Source of the DNA: Pseudanabaena sp. PCC 6802
GTDB lineage: Bacteria > Cyanobacteriota > Cyanobacteriia > Pseudanabaenales > Pseudanabaenaceae
Length of the DNA: 64,000 nt
Direction: 5' to 3'
Assembly (NCBI RefSeq): GCF_000332175.1
Contig: NZ_KB235914.1
Coordinates: 3,592,868-3,656,867 of the forward strand
A program made the translations under genes and the position numbers. Within the stretch, counting starts at the first letter, position 1; each line of letters opens with the position of its first letter. Under the pieces are notes generated by a model, which saw only the letters and a list, made by a program, of their open reading frames with translations, was not told where the DNA came from and ran no database searches. This document shows positions 16,168 through 25,639 of this stretch, piece after piece.

Positions 16168-17013
16168 GTGCAAATGCAAAATTCAAGCATGCTACAGGAT
16201 AATTTATCAATCCTGTGCTTGCACGGGCATCCCGGCAGTGGGGATGCTATGTCAGTATTTACGCAGCACTTCTGGGATAGAGGATTTCGAGTTATTGCAC
16301 CGGATCTGCGCGGCTATGGGCGATCGCAACGCCAGCACCCGATCGAGCAACCCTTCGCTATGCTAGAGCACTTAAGCGACTTAGTTAATTTGCTCGAAAA
16401 TAGCCATATTGACCGATGCATTGTTTTGGGTTGGTCGCTGGGAGGCATTTTGGCAATGGAGCTAGCCCTTAAATTTAACGATTTGTATCCTGGCAAAATT
16501 GCAGGACTGATCCTGATTGCGTCTGCTGCTAGACCTTGTAGCAGCCACCCGAAAGTGCCCTGGTGGCAGGTGATGAATACAGGTTTAGCCGTGCTGGCAC
16601 ACCGTTTGACCCATCGCCTGCTGCCACACAGCAAATTAGCAATATGGCTGGGCAAGCGATCGCTATTGCAATATTTGATCCAGCAACATACAACTTTTGC
16701 CTACGATCGCATTGCCAACGAGGGGATGCGTGCTTTCTTGCAAACCTCAAAATTTGCAACCAAAGCCCTATTCGATGCCATGCACCAGGGTTACGATCGC
16801 CGCCAGGATCTAGCTCGAATTCAGGTGCCCTGCCTGGCGATCGCGGGGGAGTGCGATCGGCATATCACAGCCGAGTCTAGTCGCGAGACAGCCATGCTTT
16901 TACCGAACTCAACCTGGATTTGCTATCCGCAGGTGGCGCATCTCTTGCCCTGGGAAATTCCGACGCAGTTGATGGCGGATATAGATCTGTGGCTGGAGAG
17001 GAATGGGTTTTAG
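16168..17013 (+). CDS. Alpha/beta-fold hydrolase
   Basis: The protein has 281 aa. Features of an alpha/beta hydrolase are LCLHGHPGSGD (oxyanion loop), VIAPDLRGYGRS, the nucleophile elbow GWSLGG (Ser at residue ~91), an acid near ECDRHIT and the catalytic His in QVAHLLPWE. Substrate unknown; overall it is like the many generic esterase/lipase-type members. The start at GTG 16168 has AGGTGA at good spacing; ATG 16174 is the alternative. Confidence 0.88.
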   Translation: MQMQNSSMLQDNLSILCLHGHPGSGDAMSVFTQHFWDRGFRVIAPDLRGYGRSQRQHPIEQPFAMLEHLSDLVNLLENSHIDRCIVLGWSLGGILAMELALKFNDLYPGKIAGLILIASAARPCSSHPKVPWWQVMNTGLAVLAHRLTHRLLPHSKLAIWLGKRSLLQYLIQQHTTFAYDRIANEGMRAFLQTSKFATKALFDAMHQGYDRRQDLARIQVPCLAIAGECDRHITAESSRETAMLLPNSTWICYPQVAHLLPWEIPTQLMADIDLWLERNGF

Positions 17014-17175
17014 GGGTGGGGTGATGGGGGTTGGGTGATGGGGGACGGATCGCGGGCGCAGGGGTTTAGCATTTGTCAATAACGCTTGCATTTGACGCGC
17101 AGACGATCGCACAAATGCTAAACCCTTAAAGTTAAAATCGTGGGTGGTGGTCGTTGCTTTAAAATTCATTTCCCT

Positions 17176-17925
17176 ATGAGTAATTCCGATCGCGTCTCAG
17201 ATGCCAAACCCGATCGAACAGATGATTCTGAGCAGGTAAGCTGGACAAAAAGTCCCTGGTTAAAGTTGGGCATAGCTCTAGTAGTTGAGATTAGCGTTGT
17301 ATTAGTAGTTTTTTTTACGCCAGTGCGCGGTTGGCTGGGTCTGGGTAACGCTCGCACAATTATGCATAACTTCCAGACCTGGCGGGAGAACCTGGGTATA
17401 CTCGCACCTTTGGCATATATGTTGACCTATGTGGTGGCAACCGTATTCGCCATTCCAGGGTCGGCTCTGACGCTGGCATCGGGAGCGATATTTGGTGCAA
17501 TTCAAGGCACCATTTGGACTGTGATTGGGGCAACCCTGGGTGCCACGGGAGCATTTATGGCATCGAGATTTTTGATCGGTGGCACGATCGCTAAGCGGTT
17601 CGATCGCGGCGATCGCCTCAGCCAATTGGTACAAGGAATCAAGGAAAATGGCTTTTGGTTTGCTTTGTCTATTCGACTAGCCCCCATTTTTCCTTTTAAC
17701 GCTGTTAACTATCTGTTTGGGGTAACCCCCATCCGCCTTAGCTCTTATTTTTTTGCCACTTTTATCGGTATTATTCCTGGTACCTTAGTTTATTCGTGGC
17801 TGGGACAAGAGGGTGCAGAAGCTTTAACTGGCAATGCTCGTTGGCAGCTACCTGCTGCTCTGGTGGCGCTATCAGCACTATCGGCAACCCCTTTGTTGAT
17901 GAAACGATTGAAGCGATCGGTTTAG
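17176..17925 (+). CDS. TVP38/TMEM64 (DedA-like) family membrane protein
   Basis: The protein has 249 aa from the ATG at 17176 (a GTG at 17140 is also in frame). It has about five to six hydrophobic segments. The family core is visible: FAIPGSALTLASGAIFGAIQ, then GATLGATGAFMASRFLIG, and LSIRLAPIFPFNAVNYLFG. These proteins act in lipid scrambling or membrane homeostasis; the exact role in cyanobacteria is unclear. No partner gene is adjacent. Confidence 0.88.
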   Translation: MSNSDRVSDAKPDRTDDSEQVSWTKSPWLKLGIALVVEISVVLVVFFTPVRGWLGLGNARTIMHNFQTWRENLGILAPLAYMLTYVVATVFAIPGSALTLASGAIFGAIQGTIWTVIGATLGATGAFMASRFLIGGTIAKRFDRGDRLSQLVQGIKENGFWFALSIRLAPIFPFNAVNYLFGVTPIRLSSYFFATFIGIIPGTLVYSWLGQEGAEALTGNARWQLPAALVALSALSATPLLMKRLKRSV

Positions 17926-17952
17926 GGGTAGGGGTACGCAGTTTAAAAAACT

Positions 17953-18120
17953 CTATAAGGAATCTGGAATTGGTTCAACCAACAACTTAATCGCATCTTT
18001 TAAATTTGCGATCGCCTCATCTCGTGTTTCACCAAATGAAGATACAAAATTAAGTTCTGGGCAGGTTGCAGAATAAGCCTGTACTTCATCATCCCACTCT
18101 AGTACGACCCTAATCTTCAT
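17953..18120 (-). CDS. HicB-like small protein, orphan
   Basis: The protein has 55 aa: MKIRVVLEWDDEVQAYSATC, then PELNFVSSFGETRDEAIANL and a KDAIKLLVE helix. This is the partial RNase H-like fold of HicB antitoxins (strand, 'Y-A-CPEL', 'G-ET-EEA-NL-EAI'). No HicA toxin gene (normally ~60-80 aa, with a conserved His) is present on either side, and HicB has no C-terminal DNA-binding part here. It is therefore an orphan or a free-standing regulator. It precedes the amidohydrolase gene on neither strand's operon: the 3' end of that gene lies 31 nt away. Confidence 0.75.
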   Translation of the reverse strand: MKIRVVLEWDDEVQAYSATCPELNFVSSFGETRDEAIANLKDAIKLLVEPIPDSL

Positions 18121-18151
18121 AGACTTGACCTGTTTTTTTTAATACTTCAGT

Positions 18152-19369
18152 TTACCTACAAAATTTTTCGACGCAGCGCACAAAGATCTCTACCCCAGTT
18201 CCCAGCGCTGTCTCGTCAAAGTCAAAGCGGGGATGGTGGTGGGGGTATGCCAAATCTTTATCTGGGTTGGCGGCACCCACAAAAAAGTAGCAGCCAGGGA
18301 CTTCCTGTAAAAAGAAAGACATGTCTTCGCCACCCATAGTCCGACACTCTGGCACTACGCCTGCGGGCGTTTCCACGACAGTTTCGGCAACAGAACGAAC
18401 TAGAGCGGCGATCGCGCCATCATTAATCACGGGTGGATAAAGACGTTGGTAATCCAGTTCGTAACCAGCACCATGACTCTGGCATACACCAGCAATTACC
18501 TGTTCTAACCGCTGGGGAATCAGGTTGCCCAAAGCTGGATTAAAATACCGTACCGTACCGTTCAGTTTTGCCTTGTCAGCAATCACGTTCCGCTTTGTGC
18601 CCGCATGAAGCTCGCCCACCGTGACCACTGCCGAATCAAGGGGATCGACATTTCTGGCTACAATGGTTTGCAGAGCGTTGACCACCTGGGCTGCCACCAA
18701 TACCGAGTCAACCGTCTGATGGGGCATAGCACCATGTCCGCCCTTACCCAAGATCGTACAGGTAAAACTTTCCACCGCAGCCATCAGTGCCCCGCTACGC
18801 ACGCCAACCGTCCCGATCGGCAAGTTATTCCACAGATGCAGCCCAATAATCGCTTCAACGCGGGGATGCTCCAGTACTCCCTGCTCGATCATCGGCTTTG
18901 CGCCACCGGGGCCTTCCTCCGCTGGCTGAAAAATAATTTTCACCGTACCCCTAAAACTATCCCGATGCTGCCAAAGCCAAAAAGCGGTTCCCAGTGCGAT
19001 CGCCGTATGCCCGTCATGACCGCAGGCGTGCATCAGTCCATCGATCTGAGAACGATAGTCAACGATATTTTCTTCCTGAATCGGCAGCGCGTCCATATCG
19101 GCGCGGATCGCCATGACCCGTCCACCCGTGGGCTTGGTACTGGTAATGGTTGCCACGATCCCAGTTTGGGCAATGCTGCCCTGATGCGGAATCCCCCACT
19201 CACTCAACTTTTGCTGTACGAACGCCGCAGTTCGTCTTTCTTTGAACCCTAGCTCCGGCCAACGATGCAGTTCTCGCCGCCATTGCACCAGATTAGACTG
19301 CAATGCCAGAATCTCCGACCTGATCTTAAACTTAGGGACGCTGGATAAATTAACTGGAGTAGCAACCAT
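18152..19369 (-). CDS. M20 family amidohydrolase (hippurate/IAA-amino acid hydrolase-like)
   Basis: The protein has 405 aa. Metal ligands are in MHACGHDGHTA (Cys, His), FQPAEEGPGGAKPM (Glu pair) and the C-terminal YPHHHPRFDFDE (His). The dimerisation domain holds GKGGHGAMPHQTVDS. The family splits N-acyl or amide bonds of amino acid conjugates; the natural substrate here is not known. The gene is monocistronic. Confidence 0.93.
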   Translation of the reverse strand: MVATPVNLSSVPKFKIRSEILALQSNLVQWRRELHRWPELGFKERRTAAFVQQKLSEWGIPHQGSIAQTGIVATITSTKPTGGRVMAIRADMDALPIQEENIVDYRSQIDGLMHACGHDGHTAIALGTAFWLWQHRDSFRGTVKIIFQPAEEGPGGAKPMIEQGVLEHPRVEAIIGLHLWNNLPIGTVGVRSGALMAAVESFTCTILGKGGHGAMPHQTVDSVLVAAQVVNALQTIVARNVDPLDSAVVTVGELHAGTKRNVIADKAKLNGTVRYFNPALGNLIPQRLEQVIAGVCQSHGAGYELDYQRLYPPVINDGAIAALVRSVAETVVETPAGVVPECRTMGGEDMSFFLQEVPGCYFFVGAANPDKDLAYPHHHPRFDFDETALGTGVEIFVRCVEKFCR

Positions 19370-19534
19370 GACGAAATCTTTGCAGAAAGAGCATATCTTA
19401 CAGTACTTTCCCCATTGTATAGCGAGCCACTAGCTTTCAGTTTTTAGCAGTCAGCGGTCAGCTTTTTTCAAGACCTATACTGCCATCCTCTCAACGCATA
19501 TTATAGATATGTCTGCTAATTCCCAACCCCTAAT

Positions 19535-20197
19535 ATGTTTACCGGCTTAATCCAATCCCTAGGGCAAATCGAGCATCGCGATCGCGAACAAATTGTCATT
19601 CGCTGCCCAGATCTGAGAAATAAGCTCGCATTAGGTGATAGCGTTGCGGTCAATGGAGTTTGCCTAACGGTTGCCAAATTAACGGCATCGGGATTTGTTG
19701 CAGATATCTCACCGGAAACTCTTAATCGTTCCAACTTGGGTGATTCTAATTCCATGCCCGTAAATTTGGAATTAGCCCTTGCAGTTGGCGATCGCTTGGG
19801 CGGGCATTTTGTCACGGGGCATATTGATGGAATTGGAACTCTAATTGAAAGTAAGATGCAGGGTGGCGCATGGGAGATGAGCTTTCACGCGCTCGCTTCA
19901 GTGGGGCACTATATCGTCTTTAAAGGAAGTATTTGCGTGAATGGCATCAGCCTCACGGTTGCCAGTTGTAACGATGACGGTACTTACTTTAGCGTGGCGG
20001 TAATTCCGCATACATATCAAAATACTAACCTGTCGTACCTGCGATCGGGGAGTAAAGTAAATTTAGAATCCGATGTATTGGGTAAGTACGTTGAGAAATT
20101 CCTCCGTCTGGGTTCTCATACAGTTCGCGAACCTAACGGTTCGCCAGCAGAAATCACCGCCGACTTCCTGGCCGAGCACGGCTGGGAATACACATAG
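19535..20197 (+). CDS. ribE: Riboflavin synthase, alpha subunit
   Basis: The protein has 220 aa in two similar beta barrels: MFTGLIQSLGQIEHRDRE / DSVAVNGVCLTV, and GGHFVTGHIDGIG / GSICVNGISLTVASC. It dismutates two 6,7-dimethyl-8-ribityllumazine molecules to give riboflavin. The MFTGL start is diagnostic. There is no FMN riboswitch upstream, and other rib genes are absent from the window, as is usual for scattered cyanobacterial rib genes. Confidence 0.96.
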   Translation: MFTGLIQSLGQIEHRDREQIVIRCPDLRNKLALGDSVAVNGVCLTVAKLTASGFVADISPETLNRSNLGDSNSMPVNLELALAVGDRLGGHFVTGHIDGIGTLIESKMQGGAWEMSFHALASVGHYIVFKGSICVNGISLTVASCNDDGTYFSVAVIPHTYQNTNLSYLRSGSKVNLESDVLGKYVEKFLRLGSHTVREPNGSPAEITADFLAEHGWEYT

Positions 20198-20263
20198 GCT
20201 TGATGGACTTATGGCTACATCGCTCGACCTCTATGATAGGATAGCAGGCACGGGTTAGATATA

Positions 20264-20623
20264 GTGATTGGTGTGACGGAAGAGTCTATTTATCATCGAA
20301 AAGAGTCGGAGTCTCAGACAGCAGATGATGCAGCGAAACAGATAGCAAGCCAAGAAATGTGGGGCGGGCCTTGTCGGAATTATCTGAGCAGCGATATTCC
20401 TAAAGTCAAAGCCTATACGGATGAATTACCTCTGACAAAAAATCGGGAAGGTAAGGAACGGGGGATCGAGTTTACGACAGCGGTAAAACCGGATCGAGGA
20501 ACAAGGCCAGGTCTAGCCTATTGGTCGGGAGATCGTGAGGGTGTCCGAAATGAAGGTGGTTACGCTAAAATTAAGGTGCGGATAAAATTCTGCAATCAAC
20601 TGAGTGAGGTCTGGGGTAGTTAA
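20264..20623 (+). CDS. Hypothetical cyanobacterial protein, 119 aa
   Basis: A soluble protein with the stretches EMWGGPCRNYLSSDIPKVKA, ERGIEFTTAVKPDRG and GLAYWSGDREGVR. I have the impression of a family widespread in bloom-forming cyanobacteria but cannot name it. The start is GTG at 20264 with no clear ribosome-binding site. Its stop overlaps the start of the next gene by one base (TAATG), so the two are probably translated together and functionally linked. Confidence 0.6.
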   Translation: MIGVTEESIYHRKESESQTADDAAKQIASQEMWGGPCRNYLSSDIPKVKAYTDELPLTKNREGKERGIEFTTAVKPDRGTRPGLAYWSGDREGVRNEGGYAKIKVRIKFCNQLSEVWGS

Positions 20624-21594
20624 TGAGTACTTCAGTGTTGAGGAAAGATCGACTGGTTCGATTTGAAGAGGTGACACCGGCGAATACGATCGTCGCCTTT
20701 TTAGATGCTCAATTAAAACCTTTAGCTGCTCGCGTTCAGCTTCCAGTCTTTGCAGGATATGACGATCTGGATGAAATAAAGTTTACTTTTTTGACTTTGC
20801 CTTCAGGAAAAACGGTAACGCTGGGACAGTACGAACATTCGCCACAGGTTGGTGTGGATTTATATGTGGATCTCAGCATTCAAGACATTCCCTCTGTTGT
20901 GTTTGAGAGCTGCCAGTACCTAGAAATGTCCCGACAAGAGGTTTTGTGGCTCCACCCAGACTTTCAGGAAAAGATAGATCGACTGTTTGCAGAGCATGGT
21001 AATCTCCCTATACAGCATAAAGCACCGCAGGTGGAAGTAGAGTTGCTGCAAAACACTCTCTATGAACCAATAGATTGCTTTGAATATTCCCTAGGAATTT
21101 ACACTAGGCAGCAGTTCCCCGAATACTGGGCAATGCTGCAACACAATCTGGGATTGGCTTACTACAATCGCACTCATGGCGATCGCGTAGAGAATTTGGA
21201 GGAGGCGATCGCCCCTCGCAGAAAGAATTTGCGGAAGGCGATCCCCCTTCACATAGAGGATTTGGAGAAGGCGATCGCATGTTTTAATAATTCTCTGCAA
21301 ATTTTTACCCAGCATGAATTCCCGGAAAAGTGGGAGATAACTCAGCATGATTTGAGTGAAGCCCAGCGATCGCTTGAACAAAAGCAGGGATTTCTGAAAT
21401 ATCATGAATTTCTTAAATCGCATCTTAAATCGCGCGATCATCTCTTAAGACCCAACGTTCTCAACGACACCATTGATTACCTGAATCCCACCCCTCCTTT
21501 AACAGATGCTGAGAAAAACTCGATCGATGATTGGTTTGGAGATCTGGGACTGAGAACATCCTTTTTTCGCAGGGTACGTAAGCGTAGGAGCTAG
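20623..21594 (+). CDS. TPR-like protein with novel N-terminal domain
   Basis: The protein has 323 aa. Residues 1-140 form an unrecognised domain (RLVRFEEVTPANTIVAFLDA, VGVDLYVDLSIQDIPSVVFE). Residues ~155-260 hold TPR-like units of the cyanobacterial CHAT-associated type (QFPEYWAMLQHNLGLAYYN ... LEEAIA and EFPEKWEITQHDLSEA). The linker between them contains short repeats (NLEEAIAPR, NLRKAIPLH, DLEKAIACF) written by HIP1-containing DNA (GCGATCGCC), suggesting expansion by repeat duplication. It probably works with the 119-aa protein encoded just upstream. Confidence 0.65.
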   Translation: MSTSVLRKDRLVRFEEVTPANTIVAFLDAQLKPLAARVQLPVFAGYDDLDEIKFTFLTLPSGKTVTLGQYEHSPQVGVDLYVDLSIQDIPSVVFESCQYLEMSRQEVLWLHPDFQEKIDRLFAEHGNLPIQHKAPQVEVELLQNTLYEPIDCFEYSLGIYTRQQFPEYWAMLQHNLGLAYYNRTHGDRVENLEEAIAPRRKNLRKAIPLHIEDLEKAIACFNNSLQIFTQHEFPEKWEITQHDLSEAQRSLEQKQGFLKYHEFLKSHLKSRDHLLRPNVLNDTIDYLNPTPPLTDAEKNSIDDWFGDLGLRTSFFRRVRKRRS

Positions 21595-21759
21595 GCAATA
21601 AATTGTGGAATATTTTTAGTAGCAAAATATTGTTCGTACATCGCACCAATCTGCCAGGGAATATCTTTGCCAGCAAACCGTTTGTGAAGCTTGGAGGGCA
21701 GATCTCCACCAAGTTCTGCTAAAGCTTCAAGCAGATTAACTACTAAATCAATCTTCTCA

Positions 21760-22634
21760 GAACCCATTTAGGAAGTCGCAGTTGCCAGATTTCTTAGCAT
21801 TTTGCGGATTAAAGCCAAGTAAATAAACGATTCAGACATTTGCTCATAAAATTCATAATCCTTGCTTAGTCTACGACAATTACCTAACCAAGCAAAGGTT
21901 CGCTCTACCACCCAACGCTTTGACTCCACTACAAAACCTTTCTGATTGTCTGCCCGTTTGCTAACTTCCCAAAGCCATCCGAAGTTGTCGTTGACCCATT
22001 GTGTGATTTCATCACCAGAGAATCCAGCATCAACCAGAATTTTCTCTAATCGTGGTAATGGAGATGTGAGATTCTGTAACAACTGCTTAGCTCCTGCTCT
22101 TTCACCGATGTTAGCTGCACACACCAACACCTTTACAACTAAGCCCAAGGTGTCAACCATAGCGAAGCGTTTTCTGCCCTTGATTTGCTTACCGCCATCA
22201 AAACCTCGACTGCCCGCACTTTCTGTTGTCTTCACACTCTGGCTATCGATACTCACCAAGCTTGGGGTCGCCTCTTTACTAACCTTTTCCCTAAATTGTT
22301 GGCTCAATTTGCGATTAATCTCCTCCAGTAGCCCAGTTCTTTCCCACCTTTGCCAGTAGAAATAGACCGTTGAGTAAGGCGGAAAGTCATGGGGTAGATT
22401 CTGCCATGTACAACCATTTTTGAGTATATAGAAAATGGCATTCAGTAACTCTCGCATATTTGTTTTGGGTGGCCTACCCCATTTTGATGGTTTGGGTAGC
22501 ATGGGTGCGATAATTTCCCATTCTTGGTTGGATAAATCGGTATTATAGGATCGGCGCATCTCTTCAGGTTTATACTAGACTTCATCAGTATTTATACCTG
22601 CTTTTGGTGCGCCTTTTACTTCCTAAATGGCTTC
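21760..22634 (-). mobile_element. IS5-family insertion sequence (875 bp)
   Basis: Terminal inverted repeats are GAACCCATTTAGGAAGT at the left (21760-21776) and the complement of GAAGCCATTTAGGAAGT at the right (22618-22634), 16 of 17 matching. The trinucleotide TCA flanks both ends (21757-21759, 22635-22637), the TNA duplication typical of some IS5 groups. It carries one transposase gene and sits inside the HEAT-like gene. Confidence 0.88.
21768..22559 (-). CDS. IS5-family DDE transposase
   Basis: The protein has 263 aa, apparently intact. The N-terminal DUF4096-like part (TDLSNQEWEIIAPMLPKP, RELLNAIFYILKNGCTWQNL) is followed by the DDE core: SIDSQSVKTTE (first Asp), VDAGFSGDE (second Asp) and WVVERTFAWLGNCRRLSKDYE (Glu with the Y-(2)-R-type tail). 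The stop codon lies inside the left inverted repeat. Confidence 0.92.
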   Translation of the reverse strand: MRRSYNTDLSNQEWEIIAPMLPKPSKWGRPPKTNMRELLNAIFYILKNGCTWQNLPHDFPPYSTVYFYWQRWERTGLLEEINRKLSQQFREKVSKEATPSLVSIDSQSVKTTESAGSRGFDGGKQIKGRKRFAMVDTLGLVVKVLVCAANIGERAGAKQLLQNLTSPLPRLEKILVDAGFSGDEITQWVNDNFGWLWEVSKRADNQKGFVVESKRWVVERTFAWLGNCRRLSKDYEFYEQMSESFIYLALIRKMLRNLATATS

Positions 22635-23034
22635 TCAAACGCGCAGATGTTTAAGCAATCCACAATTGGCTGAATAGCTTTTTCAACCTTTGCTTTAGCT
22701 AAATGTTTTGCTACTAAGCCTGCATATTCACAGTCAGGTTCTATAGCTTCTAATAGAATTAACAAGCTAGATTTTGAGTTAAGTTGCAGCAGCACTAGAG
22801 AGGAGAGAACTTTGACTTCCAAATCATCTGAGGCTTGCAAAAGCTTCTCTAAGTGCGGAATTGACAGCGAACCAAACCTGCTTAAGCGTTCGGCAACTAG
22901 GAAGCGATTTGGGCTTTCTAGCAAAGCATTTACAGCCTGCGATACTAAAGAATTGACGATCTCGGTAGCTTCATTCAAAGCTGGAATCTGTTTTTCAACG
23001 TAGTTAGTACCCAGATTATCAACAACTGACTTAA

Positions 23035-23166
23035 GAACCCATTTGGGAAGTCAAGAAAAGCTTCTTTTAGTCACATTGCTACCATGTAAGAAGTCAGCAT
23101 TTCAGTACCATACATCCCCTGAAGCAGCAAAAAATACTAAGTATTTATACTTTCTTAAATGAGTTC
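23035..23166. mobile_element. 132-bp MITE related to the neighbouring IS5 element
   Basis: The left end GAACCCATTTGGGAAGTC differs from the IS5 left end by one base. The right end ACTTTCTTAAATGAGTTC is a degraded inverted copy. TAA flanks both sides (23032-23034, 23167-23169), again a TNA duplication. It has no coding capacity. It was inserted near codon 6 of the HEAT-like gene. Confidence 0.8.
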
Positions 23167-23184
23167 TAAGGTTGAATTCACTCA

Positions 23185-23318
23185 TTATCGAATCCTCGCA
23201 ACTAAGAACGTGCCTTTGAGCGTAATACCACCAGGAATAGTAAAAATACTGCTTGGTAGAGGGCATTGTAGCAAGTATGGCTTAACATATTTACTGAACT
23301 TGTAAACAGCGACCATGA
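23185..23318 (-). CDS. Possible small ORF upstream of, and coupled to, the broken HEAT gene
   Basis: From an ATG at 23318 the frame encodes about 43 aa ending [18 protein letters not shown] and TFLVARIR; its TAA overlaps the HEAT-gene ATG (TAATG). The start codon sits opposite the purL start, so the two genes would overlap head-to-head by a few bases. It may be a real small gene, or what is left of one after purL DNA moved next to it. Weak evidence. Confidence 0.25.
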
Positions 23319-25633
23319 CAAACCCAGCCGCTACCAATTTTTCTCCCGAAGAAATCAAGTCAGAAGGCTTGACCTTAGATGAATACGCCATGATTTGCGA
23401 TCGCCTCGGTCGCGAGCCAAATAAAGCCGAACTAGGCATGTTTGGCGTGATGTGGTCGGAACACTGCTGCTACAAAAATTCCCGACCTCTGCTCAAGCAG
23501 TTTCCCACCCAGGGCGATCGCATTTTAGTAGGACCGGGTGAGAATGCAGGTGTGGTCAAAATTAGCGATGACATTGCCATTTGCTTCAAGATTGAGAGTC
23601 ACAATCGCCCCTCAGCGGTGGAGCCATTTCAGGGGGCAGCGACTGGCGTAGGCGGGATTTTGCGCGATATCTTCACGATGGGAGCGCGACCTATTGCCTC
23701 GCTGAATTCGCTGCGGTTTGGCGATCTGTCCGATCCTTGGGTACGCAGTCGCGTCAATGGCGTGGTGGCGGGAATTGCTGGATATGGTAACTGCGTGGGC
23801 GTACCGACTATTGGTGGTGAAGTATATTTTGATGCCGCTTACAATCGCAATCCATTAGTTAATGCAATGGCGATCGGGATTTTGGAAACTCCCACCATTG
23901 TGAAATCGGGTGCATCGGGGGTGGGCAACCCTGTTCTGTATGTCGGTTCTACCACTGGACGCGATGGCATGAAAGGAGCCAGCTTTGCCAGTGCAGAGCT
24001 AACTGATGAATCGCAGAAAGACCGTCCCGCCGTGCAGGTGGGCGATCCGTTTCTAGAGAAGTCCCTGATTGAAGCCTGCTTAGAGGCGTTTAAAACTGGT
24101 GCGGTGGTCGCGGCGCAGGATATGGGTGCCGCCGGATTAACTTGTTCCACTTCCGAAATGGCAGCGAAGGGAGGTGTGGGAATTCAACTAGATCTCGATA
24201 AAGTTCCAGCAAGGGAAACGGGGATGACACCCTATGAATACCTGTTGTCTGAATCCCAGGAACGCATGTTATTTGTGGCTCAGCAAGGGAGAGAGCAGGA
24301 GTTAATCGATATTTTCCATCGCTGGGGCTTACATGCTGTAGTTGCGGGTGAAGTTCTGGAGGAGCCGATCGTGCGGATTCTCTGGCACGGCATCGTAGCG
24401 GCAGAGATTCCCGCCACTGCCCTCGCAGATAACACTCCCATCTACTACCGTCAATTCCACAATACGCCGGAATATGCCCTCAAAGCTTGGGCATGGCATG
24501 AGTCGGCGATCGCTTCAAAATTAACCACTTCACCCGATCGGGTTCTATTGCAATTATTGGATAGTCCCGCGATCGCTTCTAAAGCATGGATCTACCGTCA
24601 GTACGACCAACAAGTGCAGAATAATACGGTGATGTTGCCTGGAAGTGGAGATGCTGCGGTGATTCGCTTGAGAGATCAGGACTTTGGAATTGGCGATATC
24701 CAATTATCGCCTCTAAATCAGGCGACAATTGGTGTTGCTGCTACGGTAGATTGTAATGCGCGTTACGTCTACCTCGATCCCTACGAGGGCGCTAAGTTAG
24801 CGGTTGCCGAAGCATCCCGCAATCTTTCCTGCGTGGGCGCAGAGCCTCTAGCGGTAACTGATAATCTCAACTTCGGCAGTCCGGAGCACAGCACTGGTTA
24901 TTGGCAACTGGCGGAAGCCTGTCGCGGTATCGCCGAAGCCTGTCGCGAGTTGCACACCCCTGTCACTGGCGGCAATGTCTCTCTCTATAATGAAACCATC
25001 GATCCTGATGGAAACGCCCAGCCTATCTATCCCACGCCCGTGATTGGCACGATCGGACTTGTGAGCGATATCACTAAAATTTGCGGACAAGCATGGCAAG
25101 TGGTTGGCGATACTATTTATCTGCTGGGCAGCGATCGCACGAGTCTAGCCGCTTCCGAGTATCTTGCCGTCATTTTAGGACAGGTAACGGGTAGACCTGT
25201 AAGCGTGGATTTTGACATTGAGCGGCGAGTGCAGGCAGTTTGTCGTTATGGCATCGCTCAAGGTTGGATCGCATCCGCCCATGATTGTGCCGAGGGTGGT
25301 ATAGCAGTGGCGATCGCGGAATCGTGCATCACAAGTAACTTGACCGCGCACGTGAGTCTGGATGCTATCCCTGGTTTGCATCCCCACAATATTCTATTTG
25401 GTGAAGGTCCCAGTCGGATTGTCGTATCTGCGAGCGCCGAACATCGCAATCGCTGGGAAGAATATTTACAGGCGCAGTTAGCCGATTTATGGCAAGCGAT
25501 CGGTCATGTCACTGAAGGTGATACCAACCTGGTAATCGCGATCGCGGGATCGGAGGCTAGCGTGAACTTAAGCCTGAACCAACTCAAAGATGCGCATACT
25601 CAGGCTATCCCTAGACGAATGCAATCAAATTAG
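23315..25633 (+). CDS. purL: PurL, phosphoribosylformylglycinamidine synthase large subunit
   Basis: The protein has 772 aa, the length of the small (bacterial/cyanobacterial) PurL that works with PurQ and PurS. Diagnostic segments are [59 protein letters not shown] and [12 protein letters not shown]-like [13 protein letters not shown]. It converts FGAR to FGAM using glutamine-derived ammonia and ATP in purine synthesis. It converges on glcF, with only 6 nt between the two stop codons. Confidence 0.97.
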   Translation: MTNPAATNFSPEEIKSEGLTLDEYAMICDRLGREPNKAELGMFGVMWSEHCCYKNSRPLLKQFPTQGDRILVGPGENAGVVKISDDIAICFKIESHNRPSAVEPFQGAATGVGGILRDIFTMGARPIASLNSLRFGDLSDPWVRSRVNGVVAGIAGYGNCVGVPTIGGEVYFDAAYNRNPLVNAMAIGILETPTIVKSGASGVGNPVLYVGSTTGRDGMKGASFASAELTDESQKDRPAVQVGDPFLEKSLIEACLEAFKTGAVVAAQDMGAAGLTCSTSEMAAKGGVGIQLDLDKVPARETGMTPYEYLLSESQERMLFVAQQGREQELIDIFHRWGLHAVVAGEVLEEPIVRILWHGIVAAEIPATALADNTPIYYRQFHNTPEYALKAWAWHESAIASKLTTSPDRVLLQLLDSPAIASKAWIYRQYDQQVQNNTVMLPGSGDAAVIRLRDQDFGIGDIQLSPLNQATIGVAATVDCNARYVYLDPYEGAKLAVAEASRNLSCVGAEPLAVTDNLNFGSPEHSTGYWQLAEACRGIAEACRELHTPVTGGNVSLYNETIDPDGNAQPIYPTPVIGTIGLVSDITKICGQAWQVVGDTIYLLGSDRTSLAASEYLAVILGQVTGRPVSVDFDIERRVQAVCRYGIAQGWIASAHDCAEGGIAVAIAESCITSNLTAHVSLDAIPGLHPHNILFGEGPSRIVVSASAEHRNRWEEYLQAQLADLWQAIGHVTEGDTNLVIAIAGSEASVNLSLNQLKDAHTQAIPRRMQSN

Positions 25634-25639
25634 AAAAAT

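Larger units (their letters stand above)
21591..23185 (-). pseudogene. HEAT-repeat-like gene broken by an IS5 element and by a related MITE
   Basis: Removing two insertions restores one open frame of ~197 aa on the minus strand. It starts at ATG 23185 as MSEFN and continues LKSVVDNLGTNYVEKQIP after the MITE (23035-23166). It then runs through HEAT-like helices (FLVAERLSRFGSLSIPHLEK, LASSLVLLQL-type) to NICAFE. After the IS (21760-22634) it resumes as KIDLVVNLLEALAELGG and ends YFATKNIPQFIA at 21591. Both junctions join in frame once one copy of each target duplication is removed. The present gene cannot make the full protein. Function of the intact protein is unknown. Confidence 0.85.

Noticed and set aside
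19370-19534. FMN riboswitch upstream of ribE
   Set aside because: The leader is short and lacks the AGGGTGAAATTCCC-type core.
23839-24150. Several ~100-aa frames antisense to purL, dnaK, grpE and accD
   Set aside because: They are shadows of strongly conserved genes on the other strand.
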